Part shown: piece after piece, positions 46,302 through 59,683 of the stretch
Layout: every line of letters starts with the position of its first letter
Numbering within the stretch: position 1 is the stretch's first letter
NCBI RefSeq assembly: GCF_029227915.1
Contig: NC_079882.1
Coordinates: 18,736,501 to 18,800,500 of the forward strand
Reading direction: 5' to 3'
Length of the DNA stretch: 64,000 nt
Origin: Hydractinia symbiolongicarpus
Taxonomy: Eukaryota > Cnidaria > Hydrozoa > Anthoathecata > Hydractiniidae
Notes under the pieces: generated by a model
Databases searched by the model: none
Seen by the model: the letters and a program-made list of their open reading frames with translations, nothing else
What the model was told of the DNA's origin: nothing
Position numbers and translations under genes: made by a program

Positions 46302-46435
46302 CAATCAAGTATACATGCATCTAGAATCGTTTTGAAGATGACATAATTAGGTAGAAGTTTTAGCGTGTTAAAAACTGGAATTTTATAAAAAATAATATAA
46401 CAAGGAAACCACTCCCGTGTACATCAAGGGAATAA
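46302..46435 (+). repeat. 134-bp direct repeat, left copy
   Basis: Identical on reading to 46880-47013 (offset 578). It borders the inserted 438-bp block on its left. Confidence 0.95.
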
Positions 46436-46873
46436 AGCATACTTCGTATATTAAGCATGTCATACTCCGTATACAACCTCGTCCCCAGGACCTCTTTTCG
46501 CTTTTTTGATATCGGGGATGGCGCCATCCCCGATATCAAAAAAGCGAAAAGAGGTCCTGGGGACGAGGTTGACTCCGTATACTAAGCATGTCACACTCCG
46601 TATACTAAGCATCTCACATTCCATATACTAACATACTCTCGGTATCTCACAATCTGTATGCCATAATCCTTTTTTGCAATCAAACTAATGTTCCCACACT
46701 CCGTATAACTACAGTATACCTCGTATGTTTACGATGGATAAAAAGTAGGAAAATGACGTGCTTGTCTTTTTAACTTGTTCGTTATGGTGATTATTTTTTA
46801 TTTTTTTTTGGAAATAGTTTTAAACAGTCATATATTGCAATATTTCCACTTTAAGAACATTCGTTGGCAGGCT
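46436..46873 (+). repeat. 438-bp block, duplicated copy
   Basis: Second copy of 44292-44729, including a second perfect palindrome (46474-46571). It is followed by a 6-base GGCAGG that repeats the last bases of the block, then by the right 134-bp repeat. Confidence 0.95.
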
Positions 46874-46879
46874 GGCAGG

Positions 46880-47013
46880 CAATCAAGTATACATGCATCT
46901 AGAATCGTTTTGAAGATGACATAATTAGGTAGAAGTTTTAGCGTGTTAAAAACTGGAATTTTATAAAAAATAATATAACAAGGAAACCACTCCCGTGTAC
47001 ATCAAGGGAATAA
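46880..47013 (+). repeat. 134-bp direct repeat, right copy
   Basis: Right-hand twin of 46302-46435. Confidence 0.95.
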
Positions 47014-47747
47014 TACTTTTAGCAGGATTAAATTTTTTCAGTTTTGGAAAGTACTCACCATCTCTAATGATTTGCAAAAAGTTTTCTAGTATGATAATAA
47101 TACCCCTCTCTGTTGTTTTTTGCATGGCATCTATCAGTTTTACAAAAAAAACAAAAAATTTTTTTCTTGTAAAAATGAAGTTTACCAAAAACCTACACCT
47201 GACATTTTGAAAGTCATATCTACTGATGTCTGTTTATTATTCCATTTTATTGCAACACTAGCAAATAATTGAAGTTGTTTTTGTTTGAGAAAAATTAATA
47301 GTGTTAACGACGTTCCAATCAAATTTTATTCGAAAAGTCGAAAAAAGAAGCTTAACGTTAAGGAGTGTCACAGGGTGTCTAGAAAAAGCGCTCAGTGGAA
47401 GCCAAGCTTTATTAGAAGCATCTCTTTTTTCAGCAATTTATAAAACAACATAAACAATCATAAAGGGTGTACGATTGATTTACCGTGCGTTGAATTTGTG
47501 TGGATCGCGAAGAATATAAATGATGGTACTGACAATACCAAACGTAGTGCAGTATACATATCTGTGATCTATAAAAAGAAATTTGCCAATGCATTACATT
47601 TGTACGAAACAGGACCTCGATGCTGATTTTCGTGGATTGACAAAATCAGCTTATGATGTGATTAAACGACAGGAAAAAAAAGAATAAAGAAATTTTCTAA
47701 CTGGAAGTACATTCTCCTGAATTTTTTTTGCACTTCTTATATACCTG
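47014..47747. other. Downstream flank of MICAL
   Basis: No gene seen; AT-rich spacer between the duplication and the MICAL 3' end. Confidence 0.45.
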
Positions 47748-47753
47748 TTTTAT
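47748..47753 (-). terminator. Candidate MICAL polyadenylation signal
   Basis: AATAAA on the minus strand, about 30 bases past the tentative stop codon at 47782-47784. Confidence 0.45.
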
Positions 47754-47781
47754 TGTCTTTGTTTTCTCAAATGAAACTCGA

Positions 47782-49682
47782 TTATATCAATCTATCCATG
47801 CCGAGGTCATGAGCTATGGAAGTAAAAAGACAGTTACCTTTTGTGTAAAATGTAAACAGAGCTACAATATTTTTAAACATAAAAAATTGTTTTAAAACCA
47901 ACAAAGATAAGTGAATAGAAAATGATAGAAAAGGAAGTACCTTTGTTAGCAAATATTTCTTTTAAGTTCTTGTCCTCTTCCATTTCCCTGAAAAGAAAAC
48001 AAGAAAGCGGTCTAAACACTCACCCCAGTGGAATTCAAATCAACTTCATTCCCAGGGCATTTGTCTTTATGACAAAAGTGCTGTTTGTTAGCACAGTGGA
48101 AGCCTCAAGATGAGGACGCAATGTGGATACTTTAAAAAAAGAAGAAAATTCAAGGCAACTGTTTTTGGGAGTTTTTCTTAAATTTGCAAATTTAATTTAT
48201 TTCCTTTTATTAATTCCGATGAAAGTAGCTAGATTAGAATTGGTTGGATCTTCTATTTCTTTTACATGTTGATGAGCGCGAATACCATCTGAGACTTTTT
48301 TTTTAATGTGCGTTATTTCGGAGGATGAAATCAAACACTTTTATTTCGGGCTTTTATTCTGCCTGCCAAGGTTTATTAGCATCCGAGGCTGGCTTATTAG
48401 TTGCTTAAATTTTCATGAGATTTCAGGCTCGTGTTTTAATGTGCGGTATTTCGGGGATTTAGGAATTTTAGGAAGTGAAGACTTCTTTCACACCCTTTTT
48501 TTCTCCTGTTAAAAGTCTGGTATAAGCGTAAAAGAAAGAAAAAGCCTAGGAAATAAGTCTTGAATTATTCTCTCTCTATGTGAAACCTTCCATGTGAACA
48601 TGCTACAGAAGTCCATATTTAATTTGTCGTTATTTTTGTTTAAAGTTTTATTTAACTTGCTGGCTTATTAGTTGCTTAAAATTAAATGAGATTACAGCCT
48701 GGTGTTGCTTTTAAATAAAGCATATATACATAAATTAGTCGAGAAATAAAAGCATCTAACCTTAGACGATCTTCTTCGAGTAACTCAACGAGCGCGTTTC
48801 TTTGCTCCACTGTGTCAACGAGTTCTTTCGTAAGTCGGTCGATCTCGTCGTGTGAGTTAGGCTTTGGTCCTGCAAATAAAATCATAAAAATATAAAACCT
48901 AAAACCGATTAGGCTAACAGAAAAAGCAGTAATCAAAAACGCCCGAACACAAGAATGAGATAAAATAGCGTAAACCGGTAAAGTCAGTCGTAAAAATTTT
49001 TTGTGGAATAATTTTGATACCAAAAAAAGTTTACCTTTGTTTTTTTAGTTGAGTATTAACAGCAAACTAATCCGCAAATGAAGTTTGTAACTTCTCTTTA
49101 TTTCTCTCTTACACAAAAAATATGCGGACAGAAAACTTACGTTCACAAGTAAGCAGGTCTCTGATCTGTTGCTCCAACCGTGCCTGTCTATCTTCGAGTT
49201 GGATCGAATTGGATTGAATAACGAGTTCAGACTCAAACCTAAGCAAGGTATTTTTTTCGTTGACAAGATGAAACCATTCAAACATAAAGCTGTTGATTCT
49301 TTCTTCCGGCACTAATAAAAATAAAAATATATGTTGTATCTTTCTTTTACTCCGAACTCCCTACGTACGCAGAAAATACGGTGACAGCGATAGCTCAAAT
49401 CTTGCACCAAAGTTAGCGACGGACAAAATAATAGACCGTTACAGCAATGGCGTTCATCAAAGACATACTCGTTTCATCCTGCAAGTCCTTCTCAACCTGT
49501 CTAGCGCGTTCTTCAAGTTCGAACTGTTTCACATCCACCTCATTGAGTTTGCGTTGTATAGACTGTGCCTCCCATAAACGCTTCGTTTGTCTCTCTTTCA
49601 GTTCTTTCTCGATTTTCTTTTTTTCTTTTCTCTTCTTTTTTTCTTCGAGCAACGTTAGTTCCTTATCAGTTAACTGTCTCTT
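47782..49682 (-). CDS. MICAL: MICAL exons 18-22: bMERB domain
   Basis: Exons 49682-49469, 49311-49141, 48869-48761, 47987-47941 and tentative 47861-47782. Three long helices: RQVEKDL at the end of helix 1; [20 protein letters not shown] and [13 protein letters not shown]; then [20 protein letters not shown] with EDRLR-EMEED. This matches the Rab-binding bMERB fold. The terminal exon adds about 25 residues and a stop in frame but lacks conserved residues. Confidence 0.88.
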
Positions 49683-52600
49683 CTGTATAAAAAAAAGGGG
49701 AAAATGATCAATAAAAAATATAGTTTTCAGAATAATAGAAAGGGTTTATCAAATGGCCGGAACGCTTATTTAACTACTAAGCCATATTTTCGCAATTTCA
49801 CATGCAAAAACTGTCGAGCTGATGGCGGCGAAAAACAAAACTGGCTATTTTTCCGGCATGTATGTAATTTACAGACTCGAACATATAGATATATCTAGAA
49901 TTTTTATCTTCTCCAGCCTTGGTCATGTTTTCATCCAGAATGAGTCTTGCTGAAATATTTCTTTGTAATATACTTTTCGAAAAAAAATCTTGAACCAGCG
50001 AGCAAAGTTCGCTGGTCTGTTCATTGCGCAAAACGCGTTTACCGGATTTTTAATATGTGCGTGGGATATACGGAATGTGAGCATTCTAACCGGTTCGTAG
50101 CCCCTTTAAAACAAATACACTGACAGAAGGTTTATACCTTTGTTTTTTTGCCAAGTGCTCTTCTGAGGAGACCTACTTGTTTTTCCTCAGGTTCCTCTTC
50201 TTCACTTGATGTGGAGTCAGATAACATCTCCTCTTCGCTTTTTGGATACTCTGTTAGAAAGAAGGTGACGTTCTTTACTGTAAAGGTATTTAGCCTACTC
50301 TTATAGGGAGCGAACAAAATTTCTTACCACCAGCTTTGACTAACACCCAATCGTCATCTCTTTGTTGCTGTTTCTTTTTCTTTTCTTTACCTTTACCCAG
50401 CGGTGAAAATTTCGCCAGTTTGGGTGATTTTTCAGTCGATTTTTCAATCGACTTCTCGAATGATTTTCGTCTGTCTTTAGAAGTATTCACTTTCTTTGGC
50501 CAAACTTGACCTTCTTCGTCTTGTTCTTCTATGATGTCTTCTTTTGTAACTTTCTTTTCTTTCTTCTTCTTCTTTAAGACAAGTTTCTTCTTTTTCTTTG
50601 GTTTGGCTAGTGTAAGAAAGAAAAAAGTAACTTTAAGTCTCATTTATTGCGTTTGGAACCTAAAAAACTAACCACAATTAACCACTGCCATAGTTCGGAT
50701 GAGTGTATATTCTCAGATCAATTTCGCGGCAGTTAAAAAGACTAAAACTCTGAAAAAGATTAACGCCATCGAGACCAATCTACAATTTATTTTTCACATA
50801 TGTACATGTTTTTCACTTGCGTAGAATATAGAGATCAAGTTCATTATAATATAATTGACAAATTACCACCATCCCCCATCCCCACACACACCCAATTAAT
50901 AAAATCAAAATTACCCTCTTCTGCAGGGGGTGGAATGTCTTCAGACATGTCATCGATGTCAATAGCAATCGAGAGCGGCTTAAAGCCAGCCGCACGCAAG
51001 CCTTCGCTAAATGCCATCGACACAGGATACTGCGCTCGCCGTTCTTCCATAGGCCTCCTCTGTACGGCGCCAATGCTGTCTTGTCGCGTAACTTTAAAAC
51101 TATTATTCCTTTCACGATACAGTTCACTGCCGTAAGTATCGCGCAGCCAGGCCGAATTTTCATCGTCGTTATCATTTTGCGATTTTAAATCGTCTGGTAC
51201 CAATAGCCTCTTTCTGACCTTTATCTGTTCCGGTAAAACATTGTCTTGTTGAACCAGCTCTTCACTCAAAGCTAACTTCTTTCTGCTATATGAATAACTG
51301 AGTTTTTCAACGTGTTCATTTCGTTCCTTTTCAAACATGGAGTCTTCCTGAATAAGTTTTGTCAAGTTTGGTGTTGACACGCTGAATTTCGAAGCTGTAA
51401 AGAAACTGCTTGTTTTGACTTTCTGTGGTGAACATTTGGTAATACTTGGATGCCTATCTAGCAGTGACCTCGCGGCGAATTTATCGTAAGGTCCAGCATC
51501 TTCCAACTGTTCGTCAGGCTTACCGTCAACATTTTCCGGCATCGTGAGATTTGATGAACAACGTGTCTTGTTTGGTTGTTGCTTTACTTCAATCTCGGGA
51601 AGATTCTCTTTTAGCTTAGCCTGAATATCACGGACTTGACGTGAAAATTTAGGAGAAAGTTCGATCTCCTCCGTCGATTTCTTTCTAAAGGCCTCGCTAA
51701 CATCGCTTTTCTCTATAATTTGCGTGAGAGGACGCCTTCGTCTATCTAGATAAAGTTAAGTTAGATATGTAATTCTATAGGATATCCAGTATTAGCTGAG
51801 ATCACAACCAAACACTTTCAGTGAGGTTATAATGATACACATCACGAGATAGATGCAAAAAAGTTTTTTAATTGTCAAAACGAAGACGATAACACGACGG
51901 GTTACGTGCATAAACATTATAAAAAATTCTTTACACCGAATAAAACAATGAGTGTCTGCATCCAATCAGCATCAACAACAAAGCATGGACAAAGTCACAC
52001 GAGTGCAGTTACTTTCGCAAGATTAACCACGGTGGGAAGTAAAACTAGGTACCTGACACTTTCTTCGCTGGTGTCGTCTCCTCCGTTTTATAAATCAACC
52101 TGTTGTAATGCATCTTGCAGTAGAAGCTCCCCTCTGTGTCGTCATCGTCAAAAAAGGCGTAGTTGCCAAGCAACAGCTGACATTTACAAACACAGCACCG
52201 AAAACATTTTCGGTGGAAAAATAAACCTTCGGCTGATTGGCGCTCCATGACGTAGACTTTTCTTGAACAAAAGTGACATTTCTCACTCTCTGTTAGCTTA
52301 AAAATAAGAAAGTAAATAATACTAAAGTGTAGATTAGGCGATGATAAACTCTAAAAGACCGCGTTAACTGCAACTAATAAAAGAAAAAAAAGACTATCTG
52401 TACCTATAAAATCCAGACATTTTACACGACTTCCTAAACATAGTATACTCTTATTGTCTCAAATTCTCAGTGGCCTGACAAAAAAGTTTAAAATATAGAG
52501 AGTTTTCGCGGAACCGGCCAAAAACATCATAATAATGCCTTTAATACATTCAGATATTTTCAAATCAAAAAGCATATATTATACTCTGTTGGTGCTATCT

Positions 52601-55600
52601 GCATCTACCATTTTTCGCTTAAGAACATAAATGAAAAAACAGAATTTTGCTTGTGAAAAAACAGAATTTTGCTTGTTAAAAAACAAAATTTTGCTTATGT
52701 TATAACGTGACAGATGAAGTGAAAGGAAAGCTAACTTAACCAAACACGTTGGTAAATAATAATGACACTAATATAATCCTTCATGATAGAAGCTACAGCA
52801 TTCTGCAAAGTGGTATTGCCTTCAGTTTTCCAATCTTTTTTATTCGGTTAGGAAACTATCTAAAGAGTTACTAAACAAATTCGTCCAGTAACCCGGGATG
52901 TTGGTTCAATATACCAAAATATTCAAGCCCCGATTTTATTTCTAGATAACTGCGATATGGCAGGGGACCAAAAGATATATTGTTTTACGTGTCAAAAATT
53001 TTAGGAGATCGAGTATTTTAATCATTACAAACATACTGTGCCACCTGTGAGCATAAGACATCCTCCTTTTCTTTCAAATATGTAATATAAACGCTCAGTG
53101 CATAGTTAAATTACCACTGTCTGTCTTTCTAAGCTTAATGAACCTACATTTTCTCTTGGTTGAGCTTCACGCGCCTGACCAGTACTTTGAACTATCGTAT
53201 CGCCAAACACAGCTTCAGCTAATTGAGAAATTCTTTTAAATTTATCCTGCCCAGTTGAAGGGTTGATTCCATTCCTCAATTCCGTATTTTCTTCATTCTT
53301 TTTTCTATCCCTCTCAGAAGTTCGTGCTACCAAATTATTAACATCGATAGGTGATGCTGGAAAATGCGTTTTAGTCGGACTGCTATCACTTGATGAAAGT
53401 CCACTTTGGTCAGAATGAGAAATATTTCCATTGCTGAGATGTGCTCGCTCAAATGATTTTAACATGATATTTTTATCGTCGGTTGTCAGCAGCTAGAAAA
53501 CAGCGGAAGGTTAATGACTCATACGTCAAATTATGAGAAAAAAATCCGTTTAACCTAGTTTTAAAAATAGATCTTTGCATGCGTGTTCAATGTTTCAAAT
53601 TATATTCTAACTCTATAATTGTACGTTAGTTACGAAATCTAGTTTTTTAGTCACGAGGTGTAAGTTGACTGCTTTCACCCCAAAACATCTTAGGAGGTCT
53701 AGGCTTTCTGTTTTTATGTGGTTGTATTTTTGTCAAATAATAATAAAAAACACACAAAAAAGATATTCAATCAATTGAAACAAGATTTGTGGTCATGGTA
53801 TATTAGTTTTGACTAAGCCACACAAAAAATAGCAGCGCTTTCCATCGCGGCCGCTACCACCAAGTAAATAAACATATCATGTCTTGCCTTGTTTTCTTTA
53901 TCTTTCTTCGATTTCTTTCTTAGTTTTGTTTTCTAAAATGTAAAGAAAAAAACATTTACACTCACACAGAGCACAGATGTCACTCCAATACTAGTCGTAA
54001 AAACTGTAGCTGTAATGTACCGCCGTTCTAATTCACCACGGAAAAAAATGCTGATGTGAAATGCTATCTTCCTGCTTCGCCTGGACAAACTTGTGTTTGA
54101 GCCCACTAATTTATATTGTTTTACATGTCAAGACTGTATAATAAGCAGAAGAGCATGTTGCAACAGAAAGTCGAGCTGCGACATTGCGGACTGTATACAA
54201 CTGCAGTACATGAAATTATTTTTATGAACAAAGAGAAGGATGACAAATCAAACCTTTGATCTTCTCGATAGCTTCGTAAGGATTGACATTTTTGATGTTG
54301 GTGTCTTAGATGGTAGTGTGTCAGCTGGCTTTCCATCTTTCAATTGTACCGCCTTAACGCTTTTCTTCGAGACTAAAATGCGGGTGTTCATAAATCAATC
54401 AACTTAAAATGAACTAAACCTCAATATAGCGAAAGCAGTATTCTTTGCTAACACGTTTTTATACATGAGTATACATGTCAAGTATGAAAAATAATTTTAA
54501 AAACATTTTTTTTTTTAAATGAGCTTTCGGTTCTGACCACAACTATGATCTTCAGAAAAATATAATAAAAAATACTCCCTACAATGGTCAGATGCAAGAA
54601 CTATATAATTGTCGTTCTTTGAAAATTTTGAAGTTCTTGCATCTAAACCTATTTATTACATTTTGGAGATATTAAAGAGAGTTTTTTATACATAACGAGA
54701 AACCATGTTTCAATAGAAATATACCGTAAGCACCTTTGTATGTAGAGAGTATTTTATATAATTTTATTTTCTGGATAAAAATAATATTGAGTCTTTAATT
54801 TTTTTATGCTTTTGTTTCTAATGAATTGCACACATGCAAAATTTCGACAATTTACTTCAATATCAGTTTCGGGACAACAAACCAACTGTCTTTGTGTTTC
54901 GAGTCGATACGCGTGGATGTTTCTATTGGAATTAAATACAGTTTACCTTGTGAGGCAAAATTTTCTCCCATCGAAATGCATTCTATTATTTAAGTTTAAT
55001 GACAAGGTTTCACAACATTTAAAAACACTGGCAACAAATTTACATACACAAATCACATTTACCTTTCGTGATCCTGTTAATTTTTATTTTGGATAAAATG
55101 ATTATACTTTTAAAATAACATTAAATAGGCGTTGTTATTCTTAAAATAATAATTATGTAACTACTCTTTTTAAAGTTCAACTCACAGCTTAGCTCATTAA
55201 AACTACGACAGCTGGTTTTATATAGACAAATCACGTTTTAACCACGAATTGCAAGTTGCTCATTGTTAATAAAATATACATACAAATCACTCGTAGCGTT
55301 ACCTATTGCTACCCTGAAGCCAAAACGCTTTGGACTTCTTGGTATTGGTCTGATTGGTTCAACTGGCACACGTGGGCTTGGCAATTTCAATACTTCTTCT
55401 TTTTCGGGTTTGGTTATGTTGTTGTTAAAAACAAAAACTAAAAATTGATACGTTTTAGTATACATTAGTGGAGCATTTATTATCGTGCGTGAAACGTGCA
55501 ATATCATGATGTTGTATGCATTGAGTACAAGTCAATGAATTACTAGGTTGTTAAATATTTTAAATGTTCCAAGTGTTTATTGTCGTGGTTATAGTAAATT

Positions 55601-58600
55601 AAAGTTTTATGTTTATTACCTTAACAAGATTGATATTTGCAGCAGAGAAATATTTTCACAATATCTTCATGCGGAAAATTTAAAAGTTTTTTAAAAACAT
55701 AAAAGTTTTTTTAAAAAAATACAAGATAATTTTATCTTCTCCCGCGTGTTTGCCAAAATATAAACATAAGATTTTCCACAACAGTTCATCTTGCTAAGGT
55801 TGTTTTTTTATTTCAGCAAATATAAGTGTGCTCACATTCTCTGTAGTCAGTTTAGTTTTTTTAAGGGGGTTCATCTAGAAACTCACCTGAGGACACTTAT
55901 CACCTATATCGTCACTATTAGAGACTCTTTAAATGCCACTTTAGGGCCTCAAGATAATATAATACAGTTGTAAATGTTCAATATTAGATGAACCCCCTTA
56001 ATTTAAGATGAAATTAAGTTGAGTGCGTATTTTACAAACTAAAAAAATCAGTTAAAATCGGTACCAACATACATGTTTATTTATTGATAAGAAGAAATAT
56101 CTTCATTAAAAACATCGAGATACCTTTTATTGCCAACTCAATGAACATATAGTGAAGAAAAAGAGAAAGTGAATTTATAAATTAAGAGGACTATTGTTGA
56201 CAAGCATTTTAGGAAAGGTTCACTTTTATAGAACTTTTGAACAATTTTTCTGCTGCCCCAAAATAAGTTCTTTATAACACACAAAACAAAAACCTGTGTA
56301 AATTTCTCCATGTGATAGAAAACTTGATATATAGTACCTGGCGTTTCGTTACTTAAAGCTTCATAATACAATGACACATAAGCCATAATAGCAAGTATGT
56401 CAGCATTTTTCTGTGTAGCTAAATCGTGTCCAGATATTTTTGGAGGTATGCCAAGGTGCTCTTCTGCAACTGAAAAAGCCTAAATGAAGTGAAAAGAACA
56501 TATCTCAGTGTAAATAAAATCAAAACAAACAGCGTGAATGTGAAGTAACTTAGTTTACCATTTCACAATTCCCTTCAACGTCATTGGGATCCAATGCGAA
56601 ATAATCACTAGATAAAACAGACAAGTTACTTATAACAGTAAAAGATCTGTCAATAATATATCATAATAAAAACACAGTCAATTATGGTCAAAACTAATAA
56701 TTTTTCTTAGGCACTTTACCAACACACTTCAAGTTAAAAAAAAACCTATTGGATCACCATCAAATTTACATACTAAACTTACATCAAATGTGGTCTATAG
56801 CGATGTATAATAGCACAGAATGCTAGCCCACTTCGCCAGGACGAACTCATGTTAATTACTTCAACGTTAGGGTAGTCTGCTGTCTGCTCTTTACACCATT
56901 TTAAAAGTGTGTTGGGATCAACTTCCTTTTTCTTCACTAAAATAGTAAAAACGTAAAATAAATTTTAAAAACTATAAGCACACACAAATTAAAGGCTGCA
57001 TAAACACTGATGTAAAATCTGGACCCAATTTTACCTTTGACTGGTTTCGATGATTCTTTAATTGGTTCTTTTGATGCCCAATTTTCTAAGTCAACTGTTC
57101 CATCTGACGCATCTAACAAATGTTTTATTTGGTCCTTCTGTACACGACGTGCATTTAAATTTAAATACCTATAAAGGTATAGAAATTTCAGTGGATTAAT
57201 TGCACTTTGATGTTATGCTTTATAACTTATAAACTTAAATCTACATTTTCATGATTAGGGGAACATTATTTTAGTCAATATCACCATCAAAAGGTATAAA
57301 AAAAAACGATGTTTGTTGACTAAACTCAAAAGTAATGTTACAATGAAATGGAGATTGAAATAATTGTCCAATAAGTTCCACATTTGGTATTGTTTAATTT
57401 AAACACCTTTATAAAAACGTATAAACAAAGAATAAAATCAATTCATTAAAACCGAAGCTTTTCGTAATTTAAACACCTTTAATCACAAAAAAGTATAATA
57501 GATAAGGAGTTGAAGGAGAGCGTTTGGAATGGATGCTATACCTAGTTGCAGGGTTTATTGAATATTTATCATGGAACCGTATCAGTGAACTCGGCTTGGT
57601 TTGAGGGAGATCTTTGAAGATACTCTCCCTTTCTTGTATCAAGTCCAGTGACTCGCGACCTAAACCAAATCCTCTTATCATCCAGGCAGCATCAAATGCT
57701 CCAAGAAATCCTCGAGCACATCCAGAGCCAGTTGGCCAGAAAGGCTAAAAACAATTTAATTCACTTGTTTAGACATTGATTAATATTTTTTAACATTTAA
57801 GGTGAAAGGAAGCTTACTTCTAAGAGCACATCGCCTGCAATGCACATTAGCAACCTTTTCCCCTTTCTTTCCAAAATCTTTGAAGAACTTTCCGCCTGAT
57901 GAATTGAAGTGAAGTCAAACATAGCAACATCCTCTTTACCCTGGTGGTTTAAAGCAAATTCGTGGTGAGGCAACTGATACTTCGTTGAGAAATCAGCAGC
58001 TTCTTTTGCATATTGTAACAAGGCCTGATGACTAATATTACCTGATGATAACAATTCAAATACGTCTTTACTGTCCTAAAGCAAAAAAAAACAAAGAAGA
58101 ATGGTCCCAATTAATTATTAAATGCATAGAAACTAAAACAATCAATGCATAACCATAAAATCAAAGTCACTTCCAGTTTCTATAGCACTTTTTTTAAATT
58201 ATGCTACTTTTGTAGCCATATTCTCCAAAATAAATCCAGTTAATAGTGGTTGGAACTAAATTTTCATACCTGTTTTATTACACCTTTATTCAGTAGACTT
58301 TTCTTCTTCGCAGTCATGACAAAATAATGAGTTTCACCCTTATAGTATACAATATTTTCCAATTCAACTCCTGTGCGTTCAGTAAGTTGATGAAAAAATT
58401 CTTGGTTATATATAAAAGCTACACCACTGATCTCTTCAACTCTTGCCTCTTCACTGGTTTGTTTATTTACAAAATTACAAGTGATAGCAATAGCTAACTT
58501 CCCTCGAAATTCTTTCCGTTTAAACTTTAATGAATTGTTCTTGCCATCACAGGCAACAATAACATCAAATTCAAAAGCATTCAATGGTGAAGATGGCGGC

Positions 58601-59376
58601 TTGATTTTTGCATACCATCCTTTTCCTAAAAAAAATTACAACATACTGAATATTGTAATTACCTCTACATTCAATAATAATGGTAAATGTTTATTTTATA
58701 ATGGTTTAAGCTCCTCACCTTCATTCGGTTCTACAAGATCTGTAAACAAGGTTTTTGGGAACACTTGAACACCCAATAGTAAACAGATCTTTAACAAAAT
58801 GCACTGCAGCCTCCGAATACCTTAAATGCCATGAAAACATGAATTAAAAGCTAGGTTCATAGTGAAACATAAACTTGACACATTATAGTGATATTACCAC
58901 TTACTAATATGATCCAAAGAACCAGCACAAAACTTTCCAAAGAAAGATTTAACTCCAATGGCTTTTAAATCAACAATTAAAAAAGGCCACAAATGCAAAA
59001 CATTATTTCTAGAAAAGCTGTCTCTTTTTTCAATGACAATAACATGAGCACCTAACAGTGCAATCTCCACAGCTGTACGGAGTCCAACTGGTCCAGCACC
59101 AATTATCAAAACTTTATTTTTAGCACATGGCTTATTCTTATAGTCAACATGTTTACTTTTTTTCTCTAATTTGTTGAATAATGTTTGACATTTCCAAGAC
59201 TTTAACTTTGCCTTTAATGATGTGAATATAGTTTTGTTGTTTTTAGGATTAATATCAAGTTGTTTACACAATTTATAAAAAACAGTGAGTGTTGGCATTA
59301 AGTCTGTGGTTGCAAGAAATTCATCATATATGGATTCAGCAGTTACAGCAGACTCACTTCCATCTTCATCATCCAT
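47782..59376 (-). CDS. MICAL: MICAL, actin-oxidising flavoprotein monooxygenase
   Basis: About 22 exons, roughly 1540 residues. In order: monooxygenase (59376-57542), CH domain (57168-56338), linker exons (55437-53115), LIM (52296-52053), basic/acidic linker (51745-50138), bMERB (49682-47941). The start is [10 protein letters not shown] at 59376, with A at -3; an in-frame upstream GTG was not used. Phases agree at every junction placed. MICALs use NADPH and FAD to oxidise actin methionines, disassembling filaments downstream of plexin/semaphorin signalling; the C-terminal bMERB binds Rab8-family GTPases and holds the enzyme inactive (family knowledge). One gene with all domains is the usual invertebrate state, against three MICALs in vertebrates. 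Less certain are exon 12 (53932-53888, GC donor) and the last exon (47861-47782). Confidence 0.95.
49800..50109. mobile_element. Inverted fragment of the TTAA element in a MICAL intron
   Basis: Reverse complement of about 43189-43480, ending in GTAGCCCCT-TTAA at 50109. The other end is missing, so it is truncated. It lies between MICAL exons 17 and 18. Confidence 0.85.
50138..51745 (-). CDS. MICAL: MICAL exons 15-17: charged linker
   Basis: Exons 51745-50915, 50606-50328 and 50250-50138. No folded domain is recognised. Exon 15 is the longest (831 bp) and phospho-site-like; exon 16 is extremely lysine-rich ([16 protein letters not shown]); exon 17 is acidic ([11 protein letters not shown]). 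Confidence 0.85.
52053..52296 (-). CDS. MICAL: MICAL exon 14: LIM domain
   Basis: One exon with eight zinc ligands: CHFC, H-x2-C in FFHRKC, CCVC, and FYCKMH. A short acidic run (DDDD) is inserted in the second finger. Confidence 0.93.
53115..55437 (-). CDS. MICAL: MICAL exons 10-13: linker
   Basis: Exons 55437-55303, 54372-54254, tentative 53932-53888, and 53492-53115. Proline/arginine-rich ([17 protein letters not shown]), then lysine-rich and serine-rich. The 45-bp exon [15 protein letters not shown] begins after a good TTTTAG acceptor and ends AAG-GCAAGA, a match to the rare GC-AG donor; it keeps frame. It may be a nuclear localisation signal, as in some MICALs. Confidence 0.7.
55861..56001. 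mobile_element. TTAA MITE in a MICAL intron
   Basis: TTAA-GGGGGTTCATCTA on the left and TAGATGAACCCCC-TTAA on the right: 13-bp perfect inverted ends, a TTAA duplication and a 133-bp body. Non-coding; between MICAL exons 9 and 10. Confidence 0.9.
56338..57168 (-). CDS. MICAL: MICAL exons 6-9: CH domain
   Basis: Exons 57168-57035, 56936-56783, 56607-56559 and 56479-56338. Conserved parts are [58 protein letters not shown] and [15 protein letters not shown], a single type-2-like calponin homology domain. Exon 8 is only 49 bp. Confidence 0.93.
57542..59376 (-). CDS. MICAL: MICAL exons 1-5: FAD monooxygenase domain
   Basis: Exons 59376-58905, 58820-58719, 58625-58270, 58075-57818 and 57744-57542. 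The dinucleotide-binding GAGPVGLR lies in [20 protein letters not shown], followed by [20 protein letters not shown]. The DG motif is in [12 protein letters not shown], and the GD motif in [10 protein letters not shown] joined to [13 protein letters not shown] across intron 4. [17 protein letters not shown] is also conserved. All residues expected for FAD and NADPH use are visible, so the enzyme should be active. Confidence 0.95.
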
Positions 59377-59683
59377 AGTCCAAGTCACTGAATTTTTTGA
59401 AATATGGATTTATCTAAAAACAGTAATAAATTATATGATAATAACCTATTCAAAATACATGTGGCATATTTTTATATGCCACATGTCAGACATATTTTTA
59501 TTATTTTATACTTCAAAAATTTTCTTGTTATTTTGGGGATGTGTAAAATATCTTCAGAAATCATAGAAAACAAATAAAAAATTGGTTGATATTACACAAA
59601 TGTGTGTTAAATGGGCTAAACTTTTGGGAAAATCTGAGCCAGTGAGACACATAGTGCTTGAAGCCTGACATGCTTTTTCTTTA

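Noticed and set aside
51906-52250. Plus-strand frame of 114 codons
   Set aside because: Antisense of the MICAL LIM exon.
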